DNA of 64,000 nucleotides, taken from the NCBI GenBank assembly GCA_947646015.1, contig CANSEY010000020.1, positions 1 to 64,000 of the forward strand, in the 5' to 3' direction. The stretch comes from an uncultured Bacteroides sp. Lineage in GTDB: Bacteria; Bacteroidota; Bacteroidia; Bacteroidales; Bacteroidaceae. The translations under genes and the position numbers were made by a program. The notes beneath the pieces are model-generated. The model saw only the letters and a list, made by a program, of their open reading frames with translations, had not been told where the DNA came from and searched no databases. Positions 35,235-45,425 of this stretch are shown here, piece by piece. The number at the start of each line of letters is the position of its first letter. Positions within the stretch are counted from its first letter, which is position 1.

Positions 35235-36764
35235 ATGAATAACGTATTTGATCAGTATGAAGTATGGTTCGTAACAGGAGCACAGCTCTTGTACGGAGGT
35301 GATGCAGTAATCGCAGTAGACGCACACTCTAACGAAATGGTTAACGGTCTGAATGAATCGGGCAAACTTCCTGTTAAAGTAGTATACAAAGGAACGGCCA
35401 ACTCTTCTAAAGAGGTGGAAGCTGTATTCAAAGCAGCCAACAACGATGACAAATGTGTAGGCGTCATCACTTGGATGCATACTTTCTCTCCTGCTAAAAT
35501 GTGGATTCATGGTCTGCAACAATTAAAGAAACCATTGCTGCACCTGCATACTCAATTCAACAAGGAAATTCCTTGGGATACAATGGATATGGACTTTATG
35601 AATCTGAACCAGTCAGCTCACGGCGACCGCGAGTTCGGACATATCTGTACCCGTATGCGCATCCGTCGCAAAGTAGTGGTAGGCTACTGGAAAGAAGAAG
35701 AAACATTGCATAAGATTGCTGTCTGGATGCGTGTTTGCGCAGGTTGGGCTGACTCTCAGGATATGCTGATCATCCGTTTCGGCGATCAGATGAATAATGT
35801 AGCCGTAACCGATGGTGACAAGGTAGAAGCAGAACAACGCATGGGCTATCATGTAGATTATTGCCCGGCAAGCGAGCTGATGGAATATCACAAAGATATC
35901 AAAAATGCTGATGTAGATGCTTTGGTAGCTACTTACTTCAATGACTACGATCATGACGCTTCTCTGGAAGACAAATCAACCGAAGCTTATCAGAAAGTAT
36001 GGAATGCTGCCAAAGCCGAGCTTGCTCTCCGTGCTATCCTCAAAGCGAAAGGCGCCAAAGGATTCACTACCAACTTTGACGATCTGGGTCAGACTGACGG
36101 TAGCTATTTCGATCAGATTCCGGGACTGGCTTCTCAACGCCTGATGGCAGAAGGCTACGGATTCGGTGCTGAAGGTGACTGGAAATCGGCTGCTCTTTAT
36201 CGTACTGTATGGGTAATGAATCAGGGACTTCCGAAAGGCTGTTCATTCCTCGAAGACTATACACTGAACTTTGATGGTGCCAACAGTTCTATCCTACAGT
36301 CACATATGTTGGAGATCTGTCCGCTTATCGCAGCTAACAAGCCTCGTCTGGAAGTACACTTCCTCGGCATAGGTATCCGTAAGAGCCAGACTGCCCGCCT
36401 TGTGTTCACTTCAAAGACAGGAACAGGCTGCACCGCAACTGTAGTGGATATGGGTAACCGTTTCCGTCTGATCGTAAACGATGTAGAATGTATCGAACCG
36501 AAACCACTTCCGAAATTGCCGGTTGCTTCCGCACTCTGGATTCCGATGCCTAACCTCGAAGTAGGCGCAGGCGCATGGATTCTGGCCGGTGGAACTCACC
36601 ACTCTTGCTTCTCATACGACTTGACAGCAGAATACTGGGAAGATTATGCAGAAATCGCAGGCATCGAAATGGTACATATCAATAAAGATACGACTATCAG
36701 CTGCTTCAAGAAAGAACTGCGCATGAATGAAGTATATTATATGCTGAACAAAGCGCTTTGCTAA
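35235..36764 (+). CDS. araA: L-arabinose isomerase
   Basis: Converts L-arabinose to L-ribulose in the cytoplasm and needs a divalent metal. 509 residues, a normal AraA length. Characteristic regions are EVWFVTGAQLLYGGDAV at the N-terminus, GVITWMHTFSPAKMWI, LLHLHTQFNKEIPWDTMDMD, FTTNFDDLG and GTHHSCFSYDLT near the end. No promoter is evident between it and the S23 cassette, so expression should depend on read-through from araM. A terminator follows. Confidence 0.96.
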   Translation: MNNVFDQYEVWFVTGAQLLYGGDAVIAVDAHSNEMVNGLNESGKLPVKVVYKGTANSSKEVEAVFKAANNDDKCVGVITWMHTFSPAKMWIHGLQQLKKPLLHLHTQFNKEIPWDTMDMDFMNLNQSAHGDREFGHICTRMRIRRKVVVGYWKEEETLHKIAVWMRVCAGWADSQDMLIIRFGDQMNNVAVTDGDKVEAEQRMGYHVDYCPASELMEYHKDIKNADVDALVATYFNDYDHDASLEDKSTEAYQKVWNAAKAELALRAILKAKGAKGFTTNFDDLGQTDGSYFDQIPGLASQRLMAEGYGFGAEGDWKSAALYRTVWVMNQGLPKGCSFLEDYTLNFDGANSSILQSHMLEICPLIAANKPRLEVHFLGIGIRKSQTARLVFTSKTGTGCTATVVDMGNRFRLIVNDVECIEPKPLPKLPVASALWIPMPNLEVGAGAWILAGGTHHSCFSYDLTAEYWEDYAEIAGIEMVHINKDTTISCFKKELRMNEVYYMLNKALC

Positions 36765-36785
36765 AAAACAATCACTGAGTCCACT

Positions 36786-36826
36786 TAAAAAAATCGGTAC
36801 CATCTCCATTGGTACCGACTTTTTAG
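36786..36826 (+). terminator. Intrinsic terminator after araA
   Basis: TCGGTACCA and TGGTACCGA form a 9 bp stem with a 7-base loop, preceded by an A tract and followed by a T tract, 22 bp after the araA stop. It separates araB from the main ara operon. Confidence 0.85.
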
Positions 36827-36953
36827 TCACACACAATATGGATACTGGCGACTTTTAATTCAACCCGAATTAAAGACACTTCCGCCTTTTGAAAGCAGAC
36901 TCAGTTTTTGTTCTCCACACTTATTGTTATACCTTAAAATATCGGTTTCCAAC

Positions 36954-38549
36954 ATGAAATTAGATGCAAAATCAACCATCGAGACAGGTAAAGCCATCCT
37001 TGGCATAGAACTCGGTTCTACACGAATAAAAGCTGTTCTGATTGACCAGGAAAACAAACCTATCGCTCAAGGCAGCCACACATGGGAAAATCAACTGGTC
37101 AACGGACTTTGGACTTACAGCATTGATGCCATCTGGTCCGGACTGCAAGATTGCTACGCCGACCTCCGCTCCAACGTGAAGAAATTATACGACACAGAGC
37201 TCGAAACACTGGCAGCCATCGGTGTCAGCGCCATGATGCATGGTTACATGCCTTTCAATGAAAAAGAAGAAATCCTCGTGCCTTTCCGCACTTGGAGAAA
37301 TACCAATACAGGCCGTGCTGCGGCAGAATTATCCGAATTATTTGTCTATAACATCCCTTTGAGATGGAGCATTTCTCATTTGTACCAGGCTATTCTGGAC
37401 AACGAAGCGCACGTCAAAGACATCAAGTTCCTGACAACTCTTGCAGGTTATGTACATTGGCAGATAACAGGCGAAAAGGTGTTGGGCATTGGTGACGCAT
37501 CGGGTATGCTCCCCATAGATCCGACTACCAACAACTATTCCGCCGAAATGGTGGCCAAATTCAACAATCTGATTGCTTCGAAAGAATACAGTTGGAAACT
37601 GGAAGACATTCTGCCCAAAGTATTGTCGGCTGGTGAAAATGCCGGTGTCCTCACACCGGAAGGCTGTAAAAAACTCGATGCATCCGGTCATCTGAAGGCA
37701 GGAATACCGGTCTGCCCACCGGAAGGAGACGCAGGCACCGGCATGGTAGCAACCAACGCCGTCAAACAACGCACCGGCAACGTATCGGCAGGTACTTCTT
37801 CTTTCTCTATGATCGTATTGGAAAAAGAGTTGTCGAAGCCATACGAAATGATCGACATGGTCACCACTCCCGACGGAAGCCTCGTAGCCATGGTACATTG
37901 CAACAACTGTACTTCGGATCTTAACGCATGGGTCAACCTGTTCAAAGAATACCAAGAACTTCTGGGTATACCTGTAGATATGGATGAACTCTATGGCAAA
38001 CTTTATAACATTGCCCTTACCGGTGATACCGATTGCGGTGGTCTCCTCTCCTACAACTACATTTCAGGCGAACCTGTTACGGGACTTGCCGAGGGAAGAC
38101 CTTTGTTCGTACGTTCGGCCAATGACAAGTTCAACCTTGCAAACTTTATGCGGGCTCATTTGTACGCCTCAGTCGGAGTTCTCAAGATTGGCAACGACAT
38201 CTTGTTCAACGAAGAAAAGATCAAAGTCGACAGAATCACAGGTCACGGAGGATTGTTCAGAACCAAAGGAGTCGGTCAAAGAGTACTTGCAGCAGCCATC
38301 AACTCGCCCATATCTGTTATGGAAACAGCCAGTGAAGGCGGTGCATGGGGAATTGCCCTGCTGGGTTCTTACCTGGTAAACAATAAAAAGGGTCAATCTC
38401 TTGCCGATTTCCTGGATGAAAGTGTATTTGTCAGCGATGCTGGTGTCGAGGTATCACCCACACCCGAAGATGTAGCCGGCTTCAACACATACATCGAAAG
38501 CTACAAGGCAGGTTTGCCTATAGAAGAAGCAGCCGTCAAATTCAAATAA
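36954..38549 (+). CDS. araB: FGGY-family pentulose kinase (L-ribulokinase; xylulokinase-like)
   Basis: Phosphorylates a pentulose, here most likely L-ribulose to L-ribulose-5-phosphate. 531 residues with the FGGY two-domain fold: [19 protein letters not shown] (phosphate 1 motif), [25 protein letters not shown] and [17 protein letters not shown]. By sequence it resembles xylulokinases and differs from enteric AraB, so the substrate rests on context. The frame opens at a TTG (36924), but the ATG at 36954 fits better. It stands apart from araA, with a terminator and a ~190 bp gap, so it probably has its own promoter, which I could not define. Confidence 0.85.
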   Translation: MKLDAKSTIETGKAILGIELGSTRIKAVLIDQENKPIAQGSHTWENQLVNGLWTYSIDAIWSGLQDCYADLRSNVKKLYDTELETLAAIGVSAMMHGYMPFNEKEEILVPFRTWRNTNTGRAAAELSELFVYNIPLRWSISHLYQAILDNEAHVKDIKFLTTLAGYVHWQITGEKVLGIGDASGMLPIDPTTNNYSAEMVAKFNNLIASKEYSWKLEDILPKVLSAGENAGVLTPEGCKKLDASGHLKAGIPVCPPEGDAGTGMVATNAVKQRTGNVSAGTSSFSMIVLEKELSKPYEMIDMVTTPDGSLVAMVHCNNCTSDLNAWVNLFKEYQELLGIPVDMDELYGKLYNIALTGDTDCGGLLSYNYISGEPVTGLAEGRPLFVRSANDKFNLANFMRAHLYASVGVLKIGNDILFNEEKIKVDRITGHGGLFRTKGVGQRVLAAAINSPISVMETASEGGAWGIALLGSYLVNNKKGQSLADFLDESVFVSDAGVEVSPTPEDVAGFNTYIESYKAGLPIEEAAVKFK

Positions 38550-38575
38550 GCGGCTTCACGGAGACCTTTCTCCCC

Positions 38576-38645
38576 CTTTCCCTGAATTTAGTATTAACAT
38601 AAATATCCTCATTCCCTCTCCTTTTTGGAGGGGGTCAGGGGGAAG
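38576..38645 (+). promoter_or_regulatory. Nested stem-loops in the leader of the GH127 gene
   Basis: CTTTCCCTGA (about 38576-38585) can pair with TCAGGGGGAAG (38635-38645), enclosing an inner hairpin CCCTCTCC/GGAGGGGG (38614-38634). The structure ends 8 bases before the GH127 ATG and covers the only purine-rich ribosome-binding candidate, so it could act on translation. Confidence 0.4.
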
Positions 38646-38653
38646 CTATTATC

Positions 38654-41062
38654 ATGAAAACCACCTCGTTCATACTTGCCCTTATTATATCCATCTCCAT
38701 CGGAAAAGCCCAGACGAACCATCAGGTCTCTTACTTTTCCCTTCAAGATGTGAAGTTATTAAGCAGTCCTTTTCTGCAAGCTCAACAGACTGATTTACAT
38801 TATATCTTAGCTCTCGACCCGGACAGATTATCAGCTCCTTTCCTTCGCGAAGCCGGACTGACACCCAAAGCCCCAAGCTATACCAACTGGGAGAATACAG
38901 GACTGGACGGTCACATCGGCGGACATTACCTTTCCGCACTTTCCATGATGTATGCCGCCACCGGAGATACGGCGATATACCACCGCCTCAACTATATGCT
39001 CAACGAACTACACCGTGCACAGCAAGCTGTCGGCACAGGATTTATCGGAGGAACACCCGGTAGCCTCCAACTTTGGAAAGAAATCAAAGCAGGTGACATT
39101 CGTGCCGGAGGCTTCAGCTTAAACGGCAAATGGGTACCCCTCTATAATATACACAAAACGTATGCCGGACTGCGGGACGCTTACCTGTATGCTCACAGCG
39201 ATCTGGCACGTCAGATGCTGATTGATCTTACCGACTGGATGATTGATATTACTTCCGGTCTTAGCGACAACCAAATGCAGGATATGCTCCGCAGTGAACA
39301 CGGCGGCTTAAATGAAACGTTTGCGGATGTAGCGGAAATAACAGGCGATAAGAAATACCTGAAACTGGCACGCCGTTTCTCTCATAAAGTCATTCTCGAC
39401 CCGCTTATCAAAAACGAAGACAGGTTAAACGGAATGCATGCCAACACACAAATTCCTAAAGTAATCGGATACAAACGGGTAGCCGAAGTTTCAAAGAATG
39501 ACAAAGACTGGAATCATGCAGCAGAATGGGATCATGCAGCCCGTTTTTTCTGGAATACCGTAGTCAATCACCGTTCCGTGTGTATCGGCGGGAACAGCGT
39601 ACGCGAACATTTTCATCCATCGGACAACTTTACGTCTATGCTGAATGACGTTCAGGGACCGGAGACTTGCAATACTTACAACATGCTCCGGCTGACCAAA
39701 ATGCTTTATCAGAACTCCGGAGACGTTGACAACTCCAACAAACCGGACCCACGTTATGTAGATTATTATGAACGTGCACTCTACAATCATATCCTGTCAT
39801 CACAAGAACCGGATAAAGGCGGATTCGTCTACTTTACTCCGATGCGTCCCGGACATTATCGGGTATACTCGCAACCGGAAACATCGATGTGGTGCTGTGT
39901 CGGTTCAGGCTTGGAAAATCATACCAAGTATAGTGAATTTATTTATGCGCATCAACAAGATACGCTTTACGTCAATCTTTTTATTCCTTCACAACTGAAC
40001 TGGAAAGAACAAGGCGTTACATTAACGCAGGAAACTCTCTTCCCCGATGATGAAAAAGTTACCTTACGAATAGACAAAGCCGCTAAGAAGAACCTGACAT
40101 TAATGATTCGTATACCGGAATGGGCAGGAAACTCAAGAGGGTATGAAATCACCATCAACGGTAAGAAACACCTATCTGACATACAGACGGGAGCCAGTAC
40201 GTACCTCCCAATCCGGCGTAAGTGGAAAAAAGGAGATATGATCACCTTCCATCTGCCTATGAAGGTCAGCCTGGAGCAGATTCCCGACAAGAAAGATTAC
40301 TATGCTTTCTTATACGGTCCCATCGTTCTTGCAACTTCTACAGGAACAGAAAACCTTGACGGAATCTATGCAGACGACAGCCGCGGCGGTCACATTGCCC
40401 ACGGCCGGCAAACACCTTTGCAGGAGGTCCCGATGCTGATCGGGAATCCCGATTCTATCCGCCATTCTCTTCACAAACTGAGCGGAAGCAAACTAGCTTT
40501 TAGTTATGATGGAAACGTTTATCCGACACAAAAGAGTAAATCACTGGAGCTTATTCCGTTTTTCCGCCTGCATAATTCCCGTTATGCCGTTTACTTCCGC
40601 CAAGCCAGTGAAGAACAGTTCAAAACGATTCAGGAAGAAATGGCTACAGCCGAACAGAAAGCGACCGACCTGGCGAACCGGACAGTTGACTTGGTCTTCC
40701 CCGGTGAACAACAACCGGAATCCGATCATGGCATTCTATATGAAGCATCCGAAACCGGAACCCACAAAGACCGTCATTTCCGCCGGGCTAAAGGCTGGTT
40801 CAGCTATAACCTGAAAGTAAAAGAAGAAGCAAGCCAGCTTATGATCACCGTACGGCAAGAAGACCGTAACAAAGCAGTGATCCTGCTGAATAACGAAAAA
40901 CTGACCGTTCATCCCACTGTGAGCAAAGCCGACAAAGACGGTTTTATCAGACTCTGTTATCTCCTGCCCCGTAAGTTAAAAGCAGGAAGCTGCGAGATTC
41001 TTTTTAAGCCGGACGGAACAGAATGGACCTCTGCCGTTTATGAAGTACGCTTACTGAAGTAA
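38654..41062 (+). CDS. GH127 beta-L-arabinofuranosidase
   Basis: Removes beta-linked L-arabinofuranose, as found in plant extensins and some pectin side chains. 802 residues: signal peptide (1-19, ending GKAQ), an (alpha/alpha)6 barrel and C-terminal beta-sandwich domains. The unusual GH127 zinc/nucleophile site is complete: E337 and C339 in GPETCNTYN and the adjacent C414-C415 in SMWCCVGSG. Spacing nearly matches the characterised bifidobacterial enzyme. No lipobox, so periplasmic. It sits between araB and a GH51 gene, all rightward, and supplies arabinose from a linkage the alpha-enzymes cannot cut. Confidence 0.93.
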   Translation: MKTTSFILALIISISIGKAQTNHQVSYFSLQDVKLLSSPFLQAQQTDLHYILALDPDRLSAPFLREAGLTPKAPSYTNWENTGLDGHIGGHYLSALSMMYAATGDTAIYHRLNYMLNELHRAQQAVGTGFIGGTPGSLQLWKEIKAGDIRAGGFSLNGKWVPLYNIHKTYAGLRDAYLYAHSDLARQMLIDLTDWMIDITSGLSDNQMQDMLRSEHGGLNETFADVAEITGDKKYLKLARRFSHKVILDPLIKNEDRLNGMHANTQIPKVIGYKRVAEVSKNDKDWNHAAEWDHAARFFWNTVVNHRSVCIGGNSVREHFHPSDNFTSMLNDVQGPETCNTYNMLRLTKMLYQNSGDVDNSNKPDPRYVDYYERALYNHILSSQEPDKGGFVYFTPMRPGHYRVYSQPETSMWCCVGSGLENHTKYSEFIYAHQQDTLYVNLFIPSQLNWKEQGVTLTQETLFPDDEKVTLRIDKAAKKNLTLMIRIPEWAGNSRGYEITINGKKHLSDIQTGASTYLPIRRKWKKGDMITFHLPMKVSLEQIPDKKDYYAFLYGPIVLATSTGTENLDGIYADDSRGGHIAHGRQTPLQEVPMLIGNPDSIRHSLHKLSGSKLAFSYDGNVYPTQKSKSLELIPFFRLHNSRYAVYFRQASEEQFKTIQEEMATAEQKATDLANRTVDLVFPGEQQPESDHGILYEASETGTHKDRHFRRAKGWFSYNLKVKEEASQLMITVRQEDRNKAVILLNNEKLTVHPTVSKADKDGFIRLCYLLPRKLKAGSCEILFKPDGTEWTSAVYEVRLLK

Positions 41063-41131
41063 CCGTAAGAACAAGAGAATGATCATCGTAAAAATCAAAC
41101 TTCTATATAATCATTTAAACAAATTCCATTT

Positions 41132-42676
41132 ATGAAAGCAAAACTATTAGTCAGCACGGCCTTTCTGGCAGCCTCGGTATCTCTTTCTGCACAAAAAAGT
41201 GCTACCATCACTGTACATGCCGACCAAGGCAAAGAAATTATCCCGAAGGAAATCTACGGCCAATTTGCCGAACACCTGGGTTCATGTATCTACGGTGGTC
41301 TTTGGGTAGGCGAAAATTCGGATATTCCTAATATCAAAGGATACCGCACGGACGTATTTAATGCATTAAAAGACTTGTCTGTTCCTGTTCTCCGCTGGCC
41401 GGGCGGCTGCTTTGCAGACGAATATCACTGGATGGACGGTATCGGTCCCAAAGAAAACCGCCCGAAGATGGTGAACAACAACTGGGGAGGAACGATTGAA
41501 GACAACAGTTTCGGAACACACGAATTTCTGAACCTTTGCGAAATGCTGGGCTGCGAACCATATATAAGTGGAAACGTAGGCAGCGGCACGGTAGAAGAAC
41601 TCGCCAAATGGGTGGAGTACATGACTTCCGACGGTGATTCTCCAATGGCAAATCTGCGTCGCAAGAATGGCCGAGACAAGGCATGGAAAGTAAAATATCT
41701 CGGTGTAGGAAATGAAAGCTGGGGATGCGGCGGCAGCATGCGTCCTGAATATTATGCCGATCTGTATCGCCGTTATTCTACTTATTGCCGTAACTATGAC
41801 GGTAATCATCTGTTTAAGATAGCCAGTGGTGCCAGTGATTACGACTATAACTGGACGGATGTACTGATGAATCGTGTCGGTCACCGGATGCAAGGTCTAT
41901 CCTTACACTACTATACAGTTACAGGATGGAGCGGCAGCAAAGGCGCGGCAACCCAATTCAACAAAGACGATTATTACTGGACGATGGGCAAATGTCTTGA
42001 AGTGGAAGATGTCATCAAAAAACATTGCGCCATCATGGACAAATATGATAAAGACAAGAAGATTGCCCTTTTGCTTGACGAATGGGGCACTTGGTGGGAC
42101 GAAGAACCAGGAACGGTCAGAGGTCATCTGTATCAGCAAAACACATTGCGTGATGCCTTCGTTGCTTCTTTAAGCCTCGATGTATTCCACAAATATACCG
42201 ACCGTCTGAAAATGGCGAACATTGCTCAGATAGTCAACGTTCTGCAATCTATGATCCTGACTAAAGACAAAAATATGGTACTTACTCCTACTTATTATGT
42301 ATTTAAGATGTACAAAGTGCATCAGGATGCAACCTATCTTCCACTCGACCTGACTTGCGAGAAAATGAACGTACGCGATAACCGTACAGTTCCCATGGTC
42401 AGCGCAACAGCTTCTAAGAACAAGAACGGAGTGATCCATATTTCTCTCTCCAACGTAGATGCAGACAACGCACAGGAAATCACAGTCAATCTTCCGGACG
42501 TAAATGCCAAAAAGGCGATTGGAGAAATCCTGACTTCTGCTAATCTGACTGATTACAACTCTTTCGAAAAACCTAATATTGTAAAACCGGCTTCCTTCAA
42601 AGAGGTAAAAATCAATAAAGGAATTATGAAGGTAAAACTACCGGCTAAGTCAATTGTTACTTTAGAGTTACAGTAA
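41132..42676 (+). CDS. GH51 alpha-L-arabinofuranosidase, short form
   Basis: Retaining exo-enzyme of 514 residues releasing alpha-L-arabinofuranose. Signal peptide 1-20 (ending LSAQ), then the TIM barrel with acid/base E195 in GNESWGCGG and nucleophile E317 in LLDEWGTWWDE, and a C-terminal beta-sandwich. It lacks the inserted carbohydrate-binding domain of the GH51 at 7651, so the two may prefer oligomers and polymer respectively. It follows the GH127 gene by 69 bp and ends before the stem-loop at 42734. Confidence 0.94.
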   Translation: MKAKLLVSTAFLAASVSLSAQKSATITVHADQGKEIIPKEIYGQFAEHLGSCIYGGLWVGENSDIPNIKGYRTDVFNALKDLSVPVLRWPGGCFADEYHWMDGIGPKENRPKMVNNNWGGTIEDNSFGTHEFLNLCEMLGCEPYISGNVGSGTVEELAKWVEYMTSDGDSPMANLRRKNGRDKAWKVKYLGVGNESWGCGGSMRPEYYADLYRRYSTYCRNYDGNHLFKIASGASDYDYNWTDVLMNRVGHRMQGLSLHYYTVTGWSGSKGAATQFNKDDYYWTMGKCLEVEDVIKKHCAIMDKYDKDKKIALLLDEWGTWWDEEPGTVRGHLYQQNTLRDAFVASLSLDVFHKYTDRLKMANIAQIVNVLQSMILTKDKNMVLTPTYYVFKMYKVHQDATYLPLDLTCEKMNVRDNRTVPMVSATASKNKNGVIHISLSNVDADNAQEITVNLPDVNAKKAIGEILTSANLTDYNSFEKPNIVKPASFKEVKINKGIMKVKLPAKSIVTLELQ

Positions 42677-42733
42677 TCTAATAGTAAATACTTACTGTAT
42701 TGTAAACAAGAAGGCTGTTAAAAAGCCTACAAA

Positions 42734-42781
42734 AAAGATAGCTCTTTTGGATGGTTAATTACACATAAAGAGCTATCTTTG
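42734..42781 (+). promoter_or_regulatory. Combined stem-loop and transketolase promoter
   Basis: AAAGATAGCTCTT (from about 42735) pairs with AAGAGCTATCTTT (42768-42780). The stem would terminate transcription from the GH51 gene. The right arm itself contains a perfect -7 box TATCTTTG (42774-42781), so the same bases end one unit and start the next. The nearest TTTG (42746-42749) is 24 bases upstream, longer than usual. Confidence 0.6.
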
Positions 42782-42852
42782 CCAACATTATGAGAAATAT
42801 GCCAAGTAATTGGCACATTGACAGACTAGCAAATCTATTAATTATTAAAGAT

Positions 42853-44862
42853 ATGAACGATAATAAACTTATGAATCGTGCAGCGGATAACATCCGTATT
42901 CTTGCTGCTTCAATGGTTGAGAAAGCCAATTCCGGTCACCCGGGTGGCGCCATGGGTGGTGCTGACTTTGTAAATGTACTCTTCTCTGAGTTTCTAGTAT
43001 ACGATCCTGAAAATCCGCGTTGGGAAGGTCGTGACCGTTTCTTCCTTGATCCGGGTCATATGTCTCCGATGCTCTATTCTACATTGGCATTGACAGGTAA
43101 GTTCACTTTGGACGAACTAAAAGAATTTCGCCAATGGGGAAGCCCTACTCCGGGACATCCGGAAGTAGACATCATGCGTGGTATCGAAAATACTTCCGGT
43201 CCGCTGGGACAGGGACATACTTTCGCTGTAGGTGCCGCTATCGCAGCTAAATTCCTGAAAGCACGCTTCAATGAAGTAATGAATCAGACTATTTACGCAT
43301 ACATTTCCGATGGTGGTATTCAGGAAGAAATCTCTCAGGGTGCCGGACGCATTGCCGGTGCATTGGGACTGGACAACCTGATCATGTTCTACGACTCCAA
43401 CGATATTCAGCTTTCTACAGAAACGAAAGATGTAACCGTTGAAGACACTGCCATGAAATATGAAGCATGGGGATGGAACGTACTCAGCATCAATGGTAAT
43501 GATCCTGACGAAATCCGTGCAGCTATCAAAGAAGCTCAGACAGAAAAAGAGCGCCCGACTCTGATTATCGGTAAAACCGTTATGGGTAAAGGCGCACGCA
43601 AAGCAGACGGTAGCAGCTACGAAGCCAACTGTGCTACACACGGCGCTCCACTCGGTGGCGACGCCTATGTAAATACAATCAAGAATTTGGGTGGCGATCC
43701 TGTCAATCCGTTCGTGATTTTCCCGGAAGTAGCCGAACTGTATGCAAAGAGAGCAGCAGAATTAAAGAAAATCGTAGCTGAAAGATATGCAAAGAAGGCC
43801 AAATGGACCAAAGCCAATCCGGAACTGGCAGCTAAACTGGAAGCATTCTTCTCCGGCAAAGCTCCTAAAGTAGACTGGGCTGCCATCGAACAAAAAGCAG
43901 GTACTGCCACTCGTGCCGCTTCTGCAACTGTTCTGGGTGCTCTTGCAATGCAGGTAGAAAATATGATCGTTGCTTCTGCCGACCTTTCTAACTCTGACAA
44001 GACTGACGGTTTCCTGAAGAAAACTCATTCTTTCAAGAAGGGCGATTTCAGCGGTGCATTCTTCCAGGCCGGTGTATCTGAATTATCAATGGCTTGTATC
44101 TGTATCGGTATGTCACTTCACGGTGGTGTGATCGCTGCTTGCGGTACCTTCTTCGTATTCTCCGACTATATGAAACCTGCCGTACGTATGGCTGCTCTGA
44201 TGGAACAGCCTGTGAAGTTCATCTGGACTCATGATGCATTCCGCGTAGGTGAAGACGGTCCTACTCATGAACCGGTAGAACAGGAAGCTCAAATCCGCCT
44301 GATGGAGAAACTGAAAAACCACAAGGGACACAACTCTATGTTGGTACTTCGTCCGGCTGATGCGGAAGAAACGACTATCGCATGGAAACTTGCCATGGAA
44401 AATATGTCTACTCCGACAGGTCTGATCTTCTCCCGCCAGAATATCGCCAACCTGCCTGCCGGAACTGATTACGAACAAGCAGCCAAGGGTGCTTATATCG
44501 TAGCCGGTTCAGACGAAAATCCGGATGTAATCCTGGTAGCTTCAGGTTCCGAAGTGTCTACTTTGGTAGCCGGTACAGAGTTGCTTCGCAAGGATGGCGT
44601 AAAAGTTCGTATCGTATCTGCACCATCAGAAGGTCTGTTCCGCAGCCAGTCTAAGGAATATCAGGAATCAGTTCTTCCGGCTGATGCCAAGATATTCGGT
44701 CTTACTGCCGGTTTGCCTGTCACTCTTCAAGGTCTGGTAGGTTGCCACGGCAAAGTATGGGGATTGGAATCTTTCGGTTTCTCTGCTCCTTACACAGTAT
44801 TGGATGAAAAACTTGGATTTACTGCCGAGAACGTATATAATCAGGTAAAAGCAATGATTTAA
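42853..44862 (+). CDS. tkt: Transketolase
   Basis: Thiamine-diphosphate enzyme of the non-oxidative pentose phosphate pathway, moving two-carbon units from xylulose-5-phosphate, the end product of arabinose breakdown. 669 residues from the ATG at 42853. The 21 extra upstream codons lack a ribosome site and begin at the predicted transcription start. Motifs: EKANSGHPGGAMGGADF, RFFLDPGHMSPMLY, GPLGQGHTFAVG, SDGGIQEEISQGAGRIAG with the later YDSNDIQLS (TPP/Mg region), and THDAFRVGEDGPTHEPVE (transketolase signature). It overlaps the rpiB start by one base (TAATG). Confidence 0.96.
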   Translation: MNDNKLMNRAADNIRILAASMVEKANSGHPGGAMGGADFVNVLFSEFLVYDPENPRWEGRDRFFLDPGHMSPMLYSTLALTGKFTLDELKEFRQWGSPTPGHPEVDIMRGIENTSGPLGQGHTFAVGAAIAAKFLKARFNEVMNQTIYAYISDGGIQEEISQGAGRIAGALGLDNLIMFYDSNDIQLSTETKDVTVEDTAMKYEAWGWNVLSINGNDPDEIRAAIKEAQTEKERPTLIIGKTVMGKGARKADGSSYEANCATHGAPLGGDAYVNTIKNLGGDPVNPFVIFPEVAELYAKRAAELKKIVAERYAKKAKWTKANPELAAKLEAFFSGKAPKVDWAAIEQKAGTATRAASATVLGALAMQVENMIVASADLSNSDKTDGFLKKTHSFKKGDFSGAFFQAGVSELSMACICIGMSLHGGVIAACGTFFVFSDYMKPAVRMAALMEQPVKFIWTHDAFRVGEDGPTHEPVEQEAQIRLMEKLKNHKGHNSMLVLRPADAEETTIAWKLAMENMSTPTGLIFSRQNIANLPAGTDYEQAAKGAYIVAGSDENPDVILVASGSEVSTLVAGTELLRKDGVKVRIVSAPSEGLFRSQSKEYQESVLPADAKIFGLTAGLPVTLQGLVGCHGKVWGLESFGFSAPYTVLDEKLGFTAENVYNQVKAMI

Positions 44863-45296
44863 TGAAAACAATTGGATTAGCATGCGACCACGCCGGTTTT
44901 GAACTAAAAGAATATGTTCGCGGCTGGCTGGAAGTAAAAGGCTGGGCTTACAAAGATTTCGGAACCAACTCTGCCGCAAGCGTAGATTATCCGGACTATG
45001 CCCATCCGCTGGCCCTAGCAGTAGAATCGGGTGAATGTTATCCCGGTATTGCGATCTGCGGCAGCGGAAACGGAATCAACATGACTCTGAACAAGCATCA
45101 GGGAATACGTGCTGCTCTTTGCTGGAATGCAGAGATCGCACATCTGGCCCGTCAACATAATGACGCCAATATTCTCGTGATGCCGGGACGCTTCATCAGC
45201 ACTGAGGAGGCGGACATGATATTGACAGAGTTCTTCTCAACACAGTTTGAGGGGGGACGCCATCAAAATCGTATTGATAAGATTCCGGTAAAATAA
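44862..45296 (+). CDS. rpiB: Ribose-5-phosphate isomerase B
   Basis: Interconverts ribose-5-phosphate and ribulose-5-phosphate in the cytoplasm, supplying the second substrate for transketolase. 144 residues, standard for RpiB. Seen are GLACDHAGFELKEY at the N-terminus, the active-site Cys in IAICGSGNGINMTLNK and the HNDANILVMPGRF segment. It is translationally coupled to tkt by a one-base overlap and followed by a strong terminator. Confidence 0.96.
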   Translation: MKTIGLACDHAGFELKEYVRGWLEVKGWAYKDFGTNSAASVDYPDYAHPLALAVESGECYPGIAICGSGNGINMTLNKHQGIRAALCWNAEIAHLARQHNDANILVMPGRFISTEEADMILTEFFSTQFEGGRHQNRIDKIPVK

Positions 45297-45316
45297 AGCC
45301 TGATAAGCATTCAAAT

Positions 45317-45360
45317 ATAAATAAAGCTGTTCTTCTTTCTTGAAGAACAGCTTTATTTAT
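45317..45360 (+). terminator. Intrinsic terminator after rpiB
   Basis: A perfect 19 bp stem (arms 45317-45335 and 45342-45360, containing AAAGCTGTTCTTC) with a 6-base loop and A/T-rich base. Symmetric enough to work in both directions. Confidence 0.9.
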
Positions 45361-45425
45361 AAGTACTGATTACAAAAGGGTACCTGCATCGTCTTACTAT
45401 ATGACAAAGTTAAAAAACAGAAGTT

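Noticed and set aside
36837-36953. A defined araB promoter
   Set aside because: TTTTTG words occur near 36905-36911, but none sits in a TAnnTTTG context with a correctly spaced TTTG, so I did not call one.
42790-42852. Longer N-terminus for transketolase
   Set aside because: The first ATG coincides with the predicted transcription start and lacks a leader. The ATG at 42853 gives the standard length.
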